Shown: positions 12,448 through 22,400 of the stretch, one piece after another
How positions within the stretch are numbered: position 1 is the stretch's first letter
How the letters are laid out: the number at the start of each line of letters is the position of its first letter
NCBI GenBank assembly: GCA_000827325.1
Contig: KN832872.1
Location: forward strand, 1,674,001-1,738,000
DNA from: Oidiodendron maius Zn
Lineage: Eukaryota; Ascomycota; Leotiomycetes; Myxotrichaceae
DNA length: 64,000 bases
Direction: 5' to 3'
Position numbers and translations under genes: made by a program
The notes under the pieces: generated by a model
The model's database searches: none
Told to the model about the DNA's origin: nothing
Seen by the model: the letters and a program-made list of their open reading frames with translations, nothing else

Positions 12448-13436
12448 ATGTCACAATATAATCCGTACTCTTCTGTGTACTCACCACCATATGCCTCCTC
12501 ACACGCTCAAGCCTTGACCCCGTGGAACGACTCTCCAGATCCCTCTCCCCGTACGCCAAGCATAAATACTCTTACAAACGCCGACGACATCTTCGAAGCC
12601 TTCATCGAGCACGATCAGTTCTTCGATTCACTTCCTCGCCTGTCATCACCGCGGCCGCCGCGAGATCCCTTGCCACTTCCTCGGTCGACAGCTCGGCAAC
12701 GACAACAGCAACCCATACACCTCCCTCCGATCCTACCTTCTTACCGTCTTTCTTCTTCTCCTGACCCCTTTGATCCTTTCCCTGGCCTGGACCATCCAGA
12801 TCAACCAGGACAAGCGGCCACCACATCGCAGAACACAAGAGAGAGCAGTGTGGTGGATCTGACAGAGCCATCACCTCCCAACGTCGTTAACGCCATGCCA
12901 CCGAGAAAACGCAAAGCGGAGACACCAGGAGAAGGGCGGTCGAACAAAGCAACGCGCGCCAGCGGATCAAGAAGCTCGAGGAGCTCGCCTGCCACGAAGC
13001 AGAAGGTCGAGAACCCTCAGATGGTCGATCTGGTCGATATCGACGACGACGACAAATATGAAGATTTCAAAGCAAAGCAGCAAACGGAACTCATCAAGCA
13101 GCAGCAACTAGATGAGGCAACCAAACCTGCGAAGCTGGCTGAGTTCCAGTGTATCATTTGTATGGACGACCCCACTGATCTGACTGTTACTCACTGTGGT
13201 ATGTTTCTTCCCGTGCCTTTGTGAGGGTAAAATTCTAATGCAATATAGGTCACCTCTTCTGTTCCGAGTGCCTGCACCAAGCCCTTTACGCTGGAAATGC
13301 GAAGAAGTGTTGCCCAGTTTGCAGAACGGCGATCAGCACAACACTGCAGGGGAAGGAAAGGAGGCAACCTAAGAACGGAGTTTTCGTACTGGAGATGAAG
13401 CTGGTGACTGCGAAAAGAGGGAAGCGCCCGGCTTAG
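12448..13436 (+). CDS. slx8: Slx8-like RING E3, SUMO-targeted ubiquitin ligase
   Basis: Exons 12448..13198 and 13249..13436 give 312 aa. The 50-nt intron interrupts the RING at THCG-HLFC. The C-terminal RING (about residues 235-285) reads CIIC, then THCGHLFCSEC, then CCPVC, the C3HC4 pattern. The long N terminus is disordered and Pro/Ser-rich. Two hydrophobic-acidic stretches fit SUMO-interaction motifs: VVDLTE near residue 135 and MVDLVDIDDDD near 192. PPRKRKAE near residue 150 looks like a nuclear localisation signal. RING plus tandem SIMs is the layout of Slx8/Rfp/RNF4-type ligases, which ubiquitinate SUMO-modified nuclear proteins in genome maintenance. Assignment to Slx8 rather than another small RING protein is inferred from this layout. 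Confidence 0.75.
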
Positions 13437-13696
13437 GACGTATTCTCGTGGTCCCTTCTGTATCATGACTGTGCCCTATATGTGACACACTAGATAAATA
13501 TAGCGATTGGGCTTAGCGAACGAGATGGAGTACTTAGCGTTGAGCAGAGCACGATACCTTGGTCAATTAGAGCTACATATGAAAACGACTACAACAGCAC
13601 AGACAATAATATATCATATCATCCTAACAATACATGCTACTTGCATAAGTGACTCTTAGACAGCCATGCCGTCTAGAACTACATCTACATTCAACC

Positions 13697-15325
13697 TCAT
13701 ATTTTCTTCGGACTGGTATAAACGAGAGCTTCGAGTGTATTTCTCCTCACCTTATCGCCCCTTCCATCCCTTCTCCCAAGAATCGCCTGCAGTGCTTGCG
13801 CCAGCGCCATCCCATCATAGAGCATTCCTCCGCCATCCGCATCCTCAACTTTTCTTCCATAGATCCTCACACACTCAACGCCCAACTCAGCCAGATCCTC
13901 CTTCTCCACCTGCGGCGTGCCTTCGCCATGCAGATGAATAACATGCGTCACGTAATCACTGCACTTTCCTTTCTTCCCCCGCGAACTATCGCACGCGTCC
14001 GCAATCGCTCGTACGAAATCCAGTGCGCCAAATTCTATCCCCACCGCACGGGTCTCGCGATCAGTGGATCCATTCAAGAGTAGAATTTTAGGCACGCTGC
14101 GTCCTGCAATAGTGGAGCCCACGTCTCGTAGGATGAGGCATGGGATAATAGACGTGTAAAGCGACCCGATGGAGTAGATGATTGACCCGGCTGAGTAGAG
14201 GGTCTGCAGGGCGGCCGGGTTGGCGGCAGGGCGGATCTCCTGGCCGTATGGATTGATGTACCAGATCCGCGAGATGCGTGAGGGTAAGTCGGCAGCGTGA
14301 GTTTTGGCGAAGTTGATGTACTGCTTGCGGAGGGTGGGGAGGGAGCCCGGGAGGTTGGCATCCTCGACGGCGTCATGTAAGGATAGTTCTTGATGGATGC
14401 GGCGGTCTTGGGTGCGTGGGCTTTCGGCGATATCCTCTCTGACAGGGCCACTGGCGTGAGTTTCGTCCTCTGGAGGTGTGGGAGATGGACCTGAGGGGGG
14501 AGATGGATGGGAGATGGAGTTCTGGCCAGTTATGACAGTCCCATTTTCTAAACCGGCAGAGATGTGATGGGAGAAGTTGGAATTTATGGCTGGAATCACT
14601 TTCACGTTTGGTGGGATGTGGGTGATAGATCCTAAAAGGTAGATGGAAGACTCGAAGCTGCCCGTAAATAGCCTGGCTCCGGTCAAGAAGAGGTTTCCTA
14701 CGCTGGCGGATTGAAAGTTGAAGACTGACGAAGGGCGAGCTCGCTTGACGATCTCGAGGTTGATGGTGTTTAGGAAGCTGCGGATGAGCTCTCTCTTGGA
14801 GGACGAGATGTGTGTCCAGAGGTCATGGCGGGCCTCGACAATATCTAGCCACTCGACACGCGCTTCAGATGGATCTGAACTTAGGCGGTGATTAAAAAGC
14901 ATTTTGATGGCACTTCTCTCCGGGTCTTTCCCTGTTGGGTCTTCGGGGATAAGGCGTACAAGCCGACCTGGTGGTTGTGAGAAGAGACACATAAAATATA
15001 TAATAGAAAGCGGGTAAATGTGTCACTGAGACTGGCCAGCTCAATTATAATGATAATAACAAAAAAAGAGAGCGAAAGTCATACTCCTTACATCTCCGAT
15101 TCCAGGGCCACCAAATACCCGGATCAGTTCACTTGACGAGCCTCCATTATCACTGATAGGAATGATACTGATTCCGAATTAGCCACTCTTCTATAGACCT
15201 ACTTCAGAAAATTTATCCTACTAGCTCAATGAACAGTCCTTATCGTGCGCCACCTTGCCAAATATATCGACTAGGTTGTTGGCCGCGCTGCCTCCGGAAA
15301 AGACTACAATTCGACTTGGATCCAT
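13697..15325 (-). CDS. UPF0052 (YvcK/CofD-like) protein
   Basis: Exons complement(13697..14967, 15085..15167, 15222..15325) give 485 aa. Splicing rebuilds the family core across all three exons: VVFSGGSAANN near residue 10, IPISDNGGSSSEL, then GPGIGDVRSRLVRLIP. A GTATGA donor rather than the overlapping GTAAGG makes the second join work. Bacterial YvcK and the CofD fold bind nucleotide-linked ligands through such Gly-rich loops; fungal members are uncharacterised, so no reaction is assigned. About 45 residues of Pro/Ser-rich low complexity (around residues 210-255) interrupt the domain. The start is the ATG at 15325, immediately before the first core strand; an upstream exon is possible. Confidence 0.8.
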
Positions 15326-16316
15326 TCCAAAGTCCTTTCTACGACAGTTTGTTGCCGAATGACCATGCTGATAAGATAGAACTTGTAGTATTATAAGGAG
15401 TTTGAGAACTGGATGATGACACGTTGTAAATTGGATACCTGTTTCTTCATTGCGATGTGATATTCTTAACACATATCTCGCTTAGATGCCAAGTTCATAA
15501 TGCCACGCAGAGTCCCAGCTTAGCTTGTGGGCACCTGCAGCAATGCAAAGATGTATCATTAGATTTACTCACATTTTCTACTGTGATAGTTATTAAGGCA
15601 CTATAGCCCTAATATTGAGTTTTGTATTCTGCCCAAGTCAAGCCTGTCTTTCAATCACGTCCCTGTCGAAGAGAAAATATCGAACTCGGTTTATTTCCTA
15701 CTTACCTTCTTCCCCATACTTCGCAAGCGCTCACATATACATAACATTCGAACTGTTAAAGACATGCCGTTAAGATGTCGAATAAAAGCTCAATGCCTTT
15801 CATTTATCTTCATTCTAGTCGTATGGCTGACTCCAGGCACAGGACTTGTCCCGCTACCCTGAAGCTGATATCCTGGCAAATCTCTAGAGATACCGGAAGG
15901 CTATTTTAGCGTTGAAGACGGGAACCGATGTTGCAGGTATTGGCGGGAAATGTCTGTGAGACCTGTAATGGATTAAGGTATTTGTGGATAGTGAGGGTTT
16001 ATATTGAATGGAACAACAGGGCTTCTCCGTAGAGTATCGAGATAAATACTTTGCTCCCTCCATTTGCTTGCATATTGTATTGGAATGATCTATACATGTT
16101 CAAAGAGAGATCTCCTTCGGATTTTTCTTTGATTGTACTGAGTGAAGCAGTGTCTGTGCTACTTTACTTCTCATTTTGTTGGACGATGTTTATACAACTG
16201 GAACAGCAAGTTACGTTTTAGAAAGAGTACAGAAGTGTGCAGAAGCCTTTATTTGCCCTACAAAGCAAGGAAAGAAAGTGTGATTTGTTCTACCGAAGGT
16301 ACATGCCTTACTCTAG
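15326..16316. other. intergenic, no gene seen
   Basis: AT-rich sequence of about 990 bp with only short random frames. It lies upstream of the YvcK-like gene and downstream of the WW-domain fragment. Confidence 0.4.
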
Positions 16317-16739
16317 CTAGAGTCTCGCATCTCTCTCCGCGGCCTCCTTTCTCTCTCGCGCAGCTCTCGCCTCTGCAGATGCAAGATACCCAGCCTTTGT
16401 GTCCTCGGGACTCTTGTTATTGGCACAGCCGTCTGGGAACTGACGATAGTTCACCCAGTATTCCTCTCCTCTCTGAGGACCCGACTCAATGACTTCCTTT
16501 ATAATCCAAGGCCAACTGTCACCGGTCTTCCCATCAGATTCGAGCTGGTCCATCTCTTTATCTAAGATACCTGTGGCCTTCAGCTCAGCGAGTTTGGCTG
16601 GATTCAACCACGAAGATGTGCCCGTCTTGTGGTTAAGATAGTATGCTCGCCCTTTCTCGTCAGTCTTGCGTTCATACGGGTAAGGGAGACCTGGTGTGAA
16701 AGGCTCGCCGACGTGATCGTCTCCCGCGAAAGATGTCAA
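16317..16739 (-). CDS. WW-domain protein, 5' end unresolved
   Basis: About 140 codons are open to a stop at 16317. A WW domain is clear: PYERKTDEKGRAYYLNH followed by TSSWLNP. A second Trp-rich stretch, EEYWVNYRQFPDG, follows, then an Ala/Glu/Arg-rich helical tail. No ATG precedes the WW domain in this frame, and a stop lies about 20 codons upstream of it. The first exon must therefore be spliced in from upstream, or the gene is truncated. AG sites near 16727 and 16691 could be acceptors, but I could not identify the partner exon. The upstream DNA is shared with the promoter of the divergent secreted-protein gene. WW domains bind PPxY-type ligands; the partner here is unknown. Confidence 0.5.
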   Translation of the reverse strand: MTSFAGDDHVGEPFTPGLPYPYERKTDEKGRAYYLNHKTGTSSWLNPAKLAELKATGILDKEMDQLESDGKTGDSWPWIIKEVIESGPQRGEEYWVNYRQFPDGCANNKSPEDTKAGYLASAEARAARERKEAAERDARL

Positions 16740-16759
16740 GAAGAGAGGAGGTCAAGAAG

Positions 16760-16765
16760 TATAAA
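16760..16765 (+). promoter_or_regulatory. TATA box of the small secreted protein gene
   Basis: TATAAA lies about 100 bp before the ATG at 16862 and is followed by a CA/CT-rich leader (CATCATCCAACATCATC), typical of fungal transcription starts. Confidence 0.5.
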
Positions 16766-16861
16766 TCACCCCCTTCTCACGACTACATCAGATTATTTCA
16801 ACATCATCCAACATCATCTTCATTTTCATCTCATCAGACAATTCTCCAAAAGTCTCCAATC

Positions 16862-17160
16862 ATGCAGCTTACAACTGTCCTCCTTCTTACGAGCTCCTTG
16901 GCCACAAGGGTCATGGGTGCGACAGATATCATGGAGTGCCACAAGCCTGCCCTGTTATCTAACTGCAAGAAAGTCTGCGATTGTCCTGGAGACGCCTGGA
17001 ACGGCAACGTGAGACCGGATTGTTCACTGCCCAACTGTACAAGAGCCCCACTCCACCTCCTCCATATACCGGAAAGGGCAAGGTCAGGGACCATCGCCGC
17101 GCGCCGGAACCCGAGCCTGAGCCAGAGCCAGAGGCATACGAGGACGGGTTCGAATACTAA
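16862..17160 (+). CDS. small secreted Cys-containing protein with acidic Pro-Glu tail
   Basis: Proposed exons 16862..17008 and 17077..17160 give 76 aa. Residues 1-19 (MQLTTVLLLTSSLATRVMG) form a signal peptide. The mature N terminus has four Cys (ECHK, NCKKVCDC). After a 68-nt intron (donor GTGAGA, pyrimidine-rich stretch, acceptor AAAG) the tail has a Pro-Glu repeat and ends AYEDGFEY. The intron is preferred because the unspliced frame runs on into unlikely sequence to 17278, whereas the shifted frame gives a clean acidic tail. It is supported only by this. The start is the ATG after a TATA box and CA-rich leader; an in-frame ATG at 16733 would bury the signal peptide. The protein has no recognised family. 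An effector-like or cell-surface role is possible. Confidence 0.5.
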
Positions 17161-17957
17161 GGAAGTAGAACGCGGTTCTGAACTTGTAGAACACAAAAAG
17201 AGATTTTGGCGTTTCGAAAAGTGGCGTTTGAGTATATGGGGGTTTGTCCTTGTGTTTTTAGCATCAAAAAAAGGTTGAGTCCAGAAAGAGGACAGATAAA
17301 TCGATTCGGTTCAGGTATCAAGTAGGAGTATAAAATTTCAAGCCTTGTGTTTCCAAAAAGAGAGTTCTGAAGTGTAGACAATGGCACCCATGGCTTTTGC
17401 AATTAAGGTTCTCCCGTCGTAAGAATTTTGATGGGTGAGCGAGTTGTTTATTCGGATAGGCAAGGTGGGGTAGACACGGTAGTAATCTAAATTTGCCCAA
17501 TTTTGTTGCCCCAGGTAATCGTAGGTAGAACTACAGCGAAGATTTTCACAAGTCGCATTCACATTCCCTGGGTCAGATATATTTTTGTTTTAAGAGAGAA
17601 GCGATCATGGCAGTATTTCTTTCTGCAGAATAATGCGGGGATGTATAAGCCGTTCGACCCGATCTTATTGCTTCATCGATTCCACGAAGTAAGCTTATGA
17701 CTGACTCCCTCCCTCCCCAGTAGAGTGGGATCTGTGCCGCAATCACCAATATCTTCAATCTTATCTGATTGTCCGATTGTCCATAGATGATCCCACATCT
17801 TCGGTCAACCTGCCAATGGCATCCTTTCTGAGAGGCGCCTTGCATCGTACATGCTGTACAAATGCTTAAAATCTAGGCAGCATCCGATTCACATACTCCG
17901 TAGTACATATATGGCAAGTTTCTGTAGCGTGTCTTGTGGATTAAAAAAATAAGGCTC

Positions 17958-17973
17958 GGCCGAAAGTTCGGCC
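17958..17973. promoter_or_regulatory. perfect inverted repeat GGCCGAA-AG-TTCGGCC
   Basis: Two 7-bp arms are separated by 2 bp, 42 bp upstream of a TATATAAA box and about 170 bp upstream of the methyltransferase ATG. Dyads with CGG/CCG half-sites are typical targets of dimeric Zn2Cys6 regulators, and such a regulator is encoded at 30176-31696. Binding is inferred. Confidence 0.45.
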
Positions 17974-18014
17974 TTGAGATTCGGACAAAAGCTGCACTTA
18001 TTCCAGAGCTTCTT

Positions 18015-18022
18015 TATATAAA
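18015..18022 (+). promoter_or_regulatory. TATA box of the methyltransferase gene
   Basis: TATATAAA lies about 120 bp before the ATG at 18141. Confidence 0.5.
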
Positions 18023-18140
18023 TACCGAGGTGCTCTGCTTGTGTTGTTCGTTTTATTTACGAAGTATTCAACGAAATTCATTATCTTCTACAGACACCTC
18101 TATAACAGATCGCTTCTACCCTCCTCTAACTATATCAAAT

Positions 18141-18797
18141 ATGACGGACAAACTTAATCTTGCGGGCATAGTTGATGTCCATGCGCAATCCAACCTTTTG
18201 AAGTTCGATGCCCGGCTGGACAATGCGCTCACTAATTCTGCTGCCAATGGCCTGCCATCAATCACCGTCTCGCCACTCCAAGGCCAGTACCTTTCCATCC
18301 AGTGCAAATTAATCGGCGCAAAATCTGTGCTCGAAGTTGGCACTCTAGGTGGCTATTCATCAATTTGGTTCGCAAAGGCTGGCGCCAAAGTCACCAGCAT
18401 CGAAATCAATCCGAAACACAGGGATGTTGCCCTTGAGAACACCAAGGGACTTGATGTGGATATCATCCTTGGTGCAGCACTAGATGTCATGCCTAAACTA
18501 GCAGCAGAGGGAAGAAAGTTTGATCTTGTTTTCCTTGATGCGTCCTGGGACGAACAGTCGGAGTACTTCGAATGGGCAGTGAAATTGACTAGGCCGAATG
18601 GGTGTATTTATGTGGATAACGTGATTAGAGAGTTGTTGGAGCATGAGAATGTTGGGGAGGGTGAGACACTGCTAACAAGGGTTGGCAGAGATGAGAGAGT
18701 GGACGCAACTCTTGTCCCTATACTTTCCAGTCATAAGGGCAAGTCAGATGAGATGTTTGACGGGTTCCTTCTCGCTGTTGTGAAAGACAACAAGTAG
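18141..18797 (+). CDS. class I SAM O-methyltransferase (CCoAOMT-like, family 3)
   Basis: A single exon encodes 218 aa. VLEVGTLGGYSSIWFA near residue 70 is the SAM-binding motif I. TSIEINPKH, an acidic loop, follows. FDLVFLDASWDEQSEY near residue 130 supplies the aspartate that coordinates the divalent metal in this family, and a YVDNVI strand follows. The length and motif order match small metal-dependent catechol O-methyltransferases, which methylate vicinal hydroxyls. The ATG at 18141 is chosen over an upstream in-frame one because it follows a TATA box and leader and gives the family's usual N terminus. It is the first of six + strand genes that look like a metabolite cluster, where it would act as a tailoring enzyme. 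Confidence 0.88.
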   Translation: MTDKLNLAGIVDVHAQSNLLKFDARLDNALTNSAANGLPSITVSPLQGQYLSIQCKLIGAKSVLEVGTLGGYSSIWFAKAGAKVTSIEINPKHRDVALENTKGLDVDIILGAALDVMPKLAAEGRKFDLVFLDASWDEQSEYFEWAVKLTRPNGCIYVDNVIRELLEHENVGEGETLLTRVGRDERVDATLVPILSSHKGKSDEMFDGFLLAVVKDNK

Positions 18798-19435
18798 TAT
18801 CAACTGATTAAATTCAGCTTTATTTTGCAGCGAGAAGGTTATTAATTGTTGAAAGTAATACAGTGAAATAAAATATGCAATGTGTGGCTGAGATGTGCTT
18901 CCTTTTGCGACTGCCGTGAAGGGTCTCAATATGAAGAAGGAACTCTCTGCCTTGCCGAAGATTCAAGAATATTATATTTCCATTACCACGCTAACAGACC
19001 TTTCATGAAAATAAATTCCGCGTTTAATGATAACTAGAAATTCAAGAAGTGAAATATGCATATTTTTATTCAATATATCAACGAACGGCTTCAACCCGGG
19101 AGGAGTTGGCTTACTCATCATTTTTCAAGCTCCCCCGCCCTAACGCCCCACATCTCATCTGCCAGGTAATCTCAATCTAACATCTTCATTCATACTTAGG
19201 AACAATTCAATCATTGATGGTGCGGAGTGAATCTTCTTTCGTGTAAGTGAAAACCGTGGTCCATTTCGAACCTCATTAACGACCAACCCTTCTAGATCGT
19301 GTTGTTTTTGGTCCGATACCATTCTATTCGCTGTCAACCAGGCTGCGGTGTAGAGATCCCCCACTCTCTCTACATTGAGGTCTCTAGTATCATGGACACA
19401 CGCCTTTGAAGTATTACTTCTCGTTTCCTTCAGTC
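18798..19435. other. intergenic, ABC transporter promoter
   Basis: A spacer of 638 bp, AT-rich at its start, with no supported gene. The proposed transporter start at 19436 follows a pyrimidine-rich stretch. Confidence 0.4.
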
Positions 19436-22400
19436 ATGAATCAATTCGAAGTTCAAACAGGAGAGGGAGTGTATCCATTCTCCTTGTCACATGACGATCG
19501 TATGAAATGTCACATCTGGGTGCGTCCCATAGCCATCAGGTATCTCTAGAGCCTAACTGAATATCATGCTAGGATCCTGTTAATGCAAGCTTTACAACAT
19601 GCTTCCTACCTGTCATTTCGCTCATTCCAGCTACGATAGCAATATGCATTGTTTTCGGTCTGGTCTTGACGCTTTTGCCATGTGGTCCGTTGCTGCCTTG
19701 GTGGTCCAGAAACATCATCCAAGAACCAAAAGAGGGGGAAGAAGAAGAAGCAGTCACCTCTCACAAACCACTATTTGGGAACCTAACTATCTTTCTACTT
19801 ATGGTATCTATTGTTGGTGTCGTACTACAGACCATTGCCATCTTCTTCCCGGTCTTGCGTATGGATATGATGATATATCTTAGTATATCATGGGCAATTG
19901 CTACCCTTCTAATTTGCATAACTCGCCCGACAACAGCGTCGAGTTCCTTGCTTTGGATCTACAGCAGTATTCTCATTGTGGACTGCATTATTCTCTTTGA
20001 TGGAATCCCGAGAATTGCGCCGGAGACTGTACCCTTTGTCCTAGTTCCCTTTCTCGCTCTGGGGGCAATAATAATTATTTTAAACATGCCGCTGCGACAT
20101 TCGTCAATGTCGAGTGGAAAAATCTGCCTTGCTTTTGGCCCGCCAACTTCCGACCTTCGAAGCCCCGAGGATAATTTAACTATGTGGCAATACATGAGCG
20201 TATCTTGGATGGAACCCCTCATCAAACGAGGAAATGAGAAGCAGTTAAATGATGAGGATGTGTGGAGTCTGGGCTACGAGTTTCAACACCGGCTTCTCCA
20301 TGACAGTTTCAGAGAGTTGAAAGGAACTGTATTGAGTCGCCTGATTGAAGCTAATGCTCTAGATCTGGTTTTAATTTCAATTCTCAGCGTTATAGAGCTG
20401 TTTGCTAGTAAAGATGCCTCTCCAAGGAAAATATTCACATTCTAACAGACATTATAGATTATTCTGGACCTGTACTCTTGCAAAAGATCCTACAGTCTAT
20501 GGAAGATCCCAGTTCACCAAAACGAGCAGCCTTAGTCTACTCCATTTTATCGCTCATCTGTCGCTTAATCGCAGCCCAATCAGCCGTTTTCAGCCTTTGG
20601 TACGGACGCCGTTGTTATGAAAGATCCCGTGGAGAGATGATTACAATGCTTTTTGAGAAGACGCTTTCTCGAAAAGTTGTAAGCGTAAGCGCAAAAGCTA
20701 GACCAGATGAGAACCTCGAGAATACAAACGGACATACCAGCAAATCGAAGACATCAATGTGGTGGAGACCGTTCGAATACGTTGCATATTTATTCCGACC
20801 TTGTTGCGGGGATCGTTCCAAGGCAAAGTCAAAGAAAAAGGACGAACTAGCATCAATGGGCAAGATTCTGAATCTTATGCGGTTCGATGCGTACGAAATT
20901 GCGCAAAGATTTTGGGAATTCTCTAGCTTCATCACGCAGCCGCTCGGCCTGATCTTTTCTGTCGTTCTTATCTGGAAATTGATAGGTTGGCCGTGTTTAA
21001 TTGGTGTTCTCACAGTATTCATCGCTCAAGCGATCAATGCTTTGATCGCAAAGGTTCTTCTTCGTTGGGAGGCCGAGCGAAGGACCGCCACCGACAATAA
21101 GCTCCATAAAATATCTCAAGTTGTGGAGTCTATCCGGTTAGTGCGCAATTATGACACTGATCAGATCACTCCAATAACGAATATATGCTAACTCCAACAG
21201 ACATCTTCGATGGTACGGGTGGCAAGATGTCTGGCTCTCCCGTGTCATGGAGGCGAGACAACACGAACTCTCCCTACGGATCGTCACCGCCATATTGCAG
21301 ACAGTAATCAGCTTCACCAACGTTCTTGCTAGTGGGATGTTTCCAGTAGCAGCATTTTATGCTTATACGGTCTTGGCTGGCCTTCCTCTCCGAGTTGACA
21401 TTGCGTTTCCCGCATTGCAGCTATTTGGAATGTTAGAAATGAGTCTGCGACAGCTACCGAATACCATTACTGTATTGTTGAACGCAATGGTGGCTGTCAG
21501 ACGCCTTGAAACATTCATGCAGGAGCCGGATAAAGCTGATGCCGAAGAAACAGCCTCAAATTCAGCTAACAAGTTGGAGATGAAAAAAGCGTCCTTTGCT
21601 TGGCCAGGCGCAACAGAGCCTGTCCTGCAAGATATCACCCTCTCATTCCCCATTGGTTTGACTGTCGTGTGTGGTGAAGTTGGATCTGGAAAGACTGCTC
21701 TGCTACAAGCACTCCTAGGCGAAGTGGATCTTCTAAGAGGTGAGTATCACCGGTCAAATGAGATGGTGGGTTACTGCGGCCAAACTCCGTGGCTTCAAAG
21801 CATGAGCATTAGAGAAAATATTCTTTTTTCCGCTCCATATGAAGAGTCCCGCTATCAACAAGTTCTCGAGGCGTGTGCCTTGGTGCCAGACATGGCAGGC
21901 TTCACGCATGGTGATCTATCAATGATTGGGGAGAACGGTGTTGGTTTGTCTGGTGGGCAAAAGGCTCGTCTTGCACTAGCCAGAGCGGTATACTCCAGGT
22001 CCAACATTTTATTCCTTGATGACCCACTCTCAGCTTTAGATCATCAAACGGCAGAAAGTATTGTCAGGAGATGCTTCAAGGGACCCTTACTTAAGGACCG
22101 CACCACGATTTTAGTTACACATCGAACTGAACTGTGTTTTCCTCTCGCTGAGCAAGTGATCCTGATGACCGATGGAAGAGCGGATATCATCGATCCCAAC
22201 TCTAACCCTTCAGATGCACTTCACAGAGTGAAATCATCTGAATCAACAGAAGGCCAAGAAAGAGAAGACGAGGAGGCAAACGCTACTGCCCCAGACAAGT
22301 TCTTGGAAGACGAGCATCGAGCACATGGTGGTGTTATGGCATCCGTTTATTGGGAGTACATTAAAGCCGGCCAGCTGAAATGGTGGAGCTGTCTAATAAT

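Larger units (their letters stand above)
17161..18140. other. intergenic region with the methyltransferase promoter
   Basis: No gene is seen in the first 750 bp. The last part holds a 16-bp inverted repeat (17958-17973) and a TATA box (18015-18022) in front of the O-methyltransferase. Confidence 0.45.

Noticed and set aside
15061-15110. GTAAGG donor at 15089-15094 for the second intron of the YvcK-like gene
   Set aside because: It breaks the frame and the conserved GDVRSRLVRL segment; the GTATGA donor 4-5 nt downstream keeps both.
17130-17160. tRNA B-box-like GGGTTCGAATA
   Set aside because: There is no A box or cloverleaf around it, and it lies in the proposed PE-repeat coding exon.
19155-19364. 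69-codon minus-strand frame before the ABC transporter
   Set aside because: No domain, no clear promoter, and it lies in the expected promoter of the transporter.
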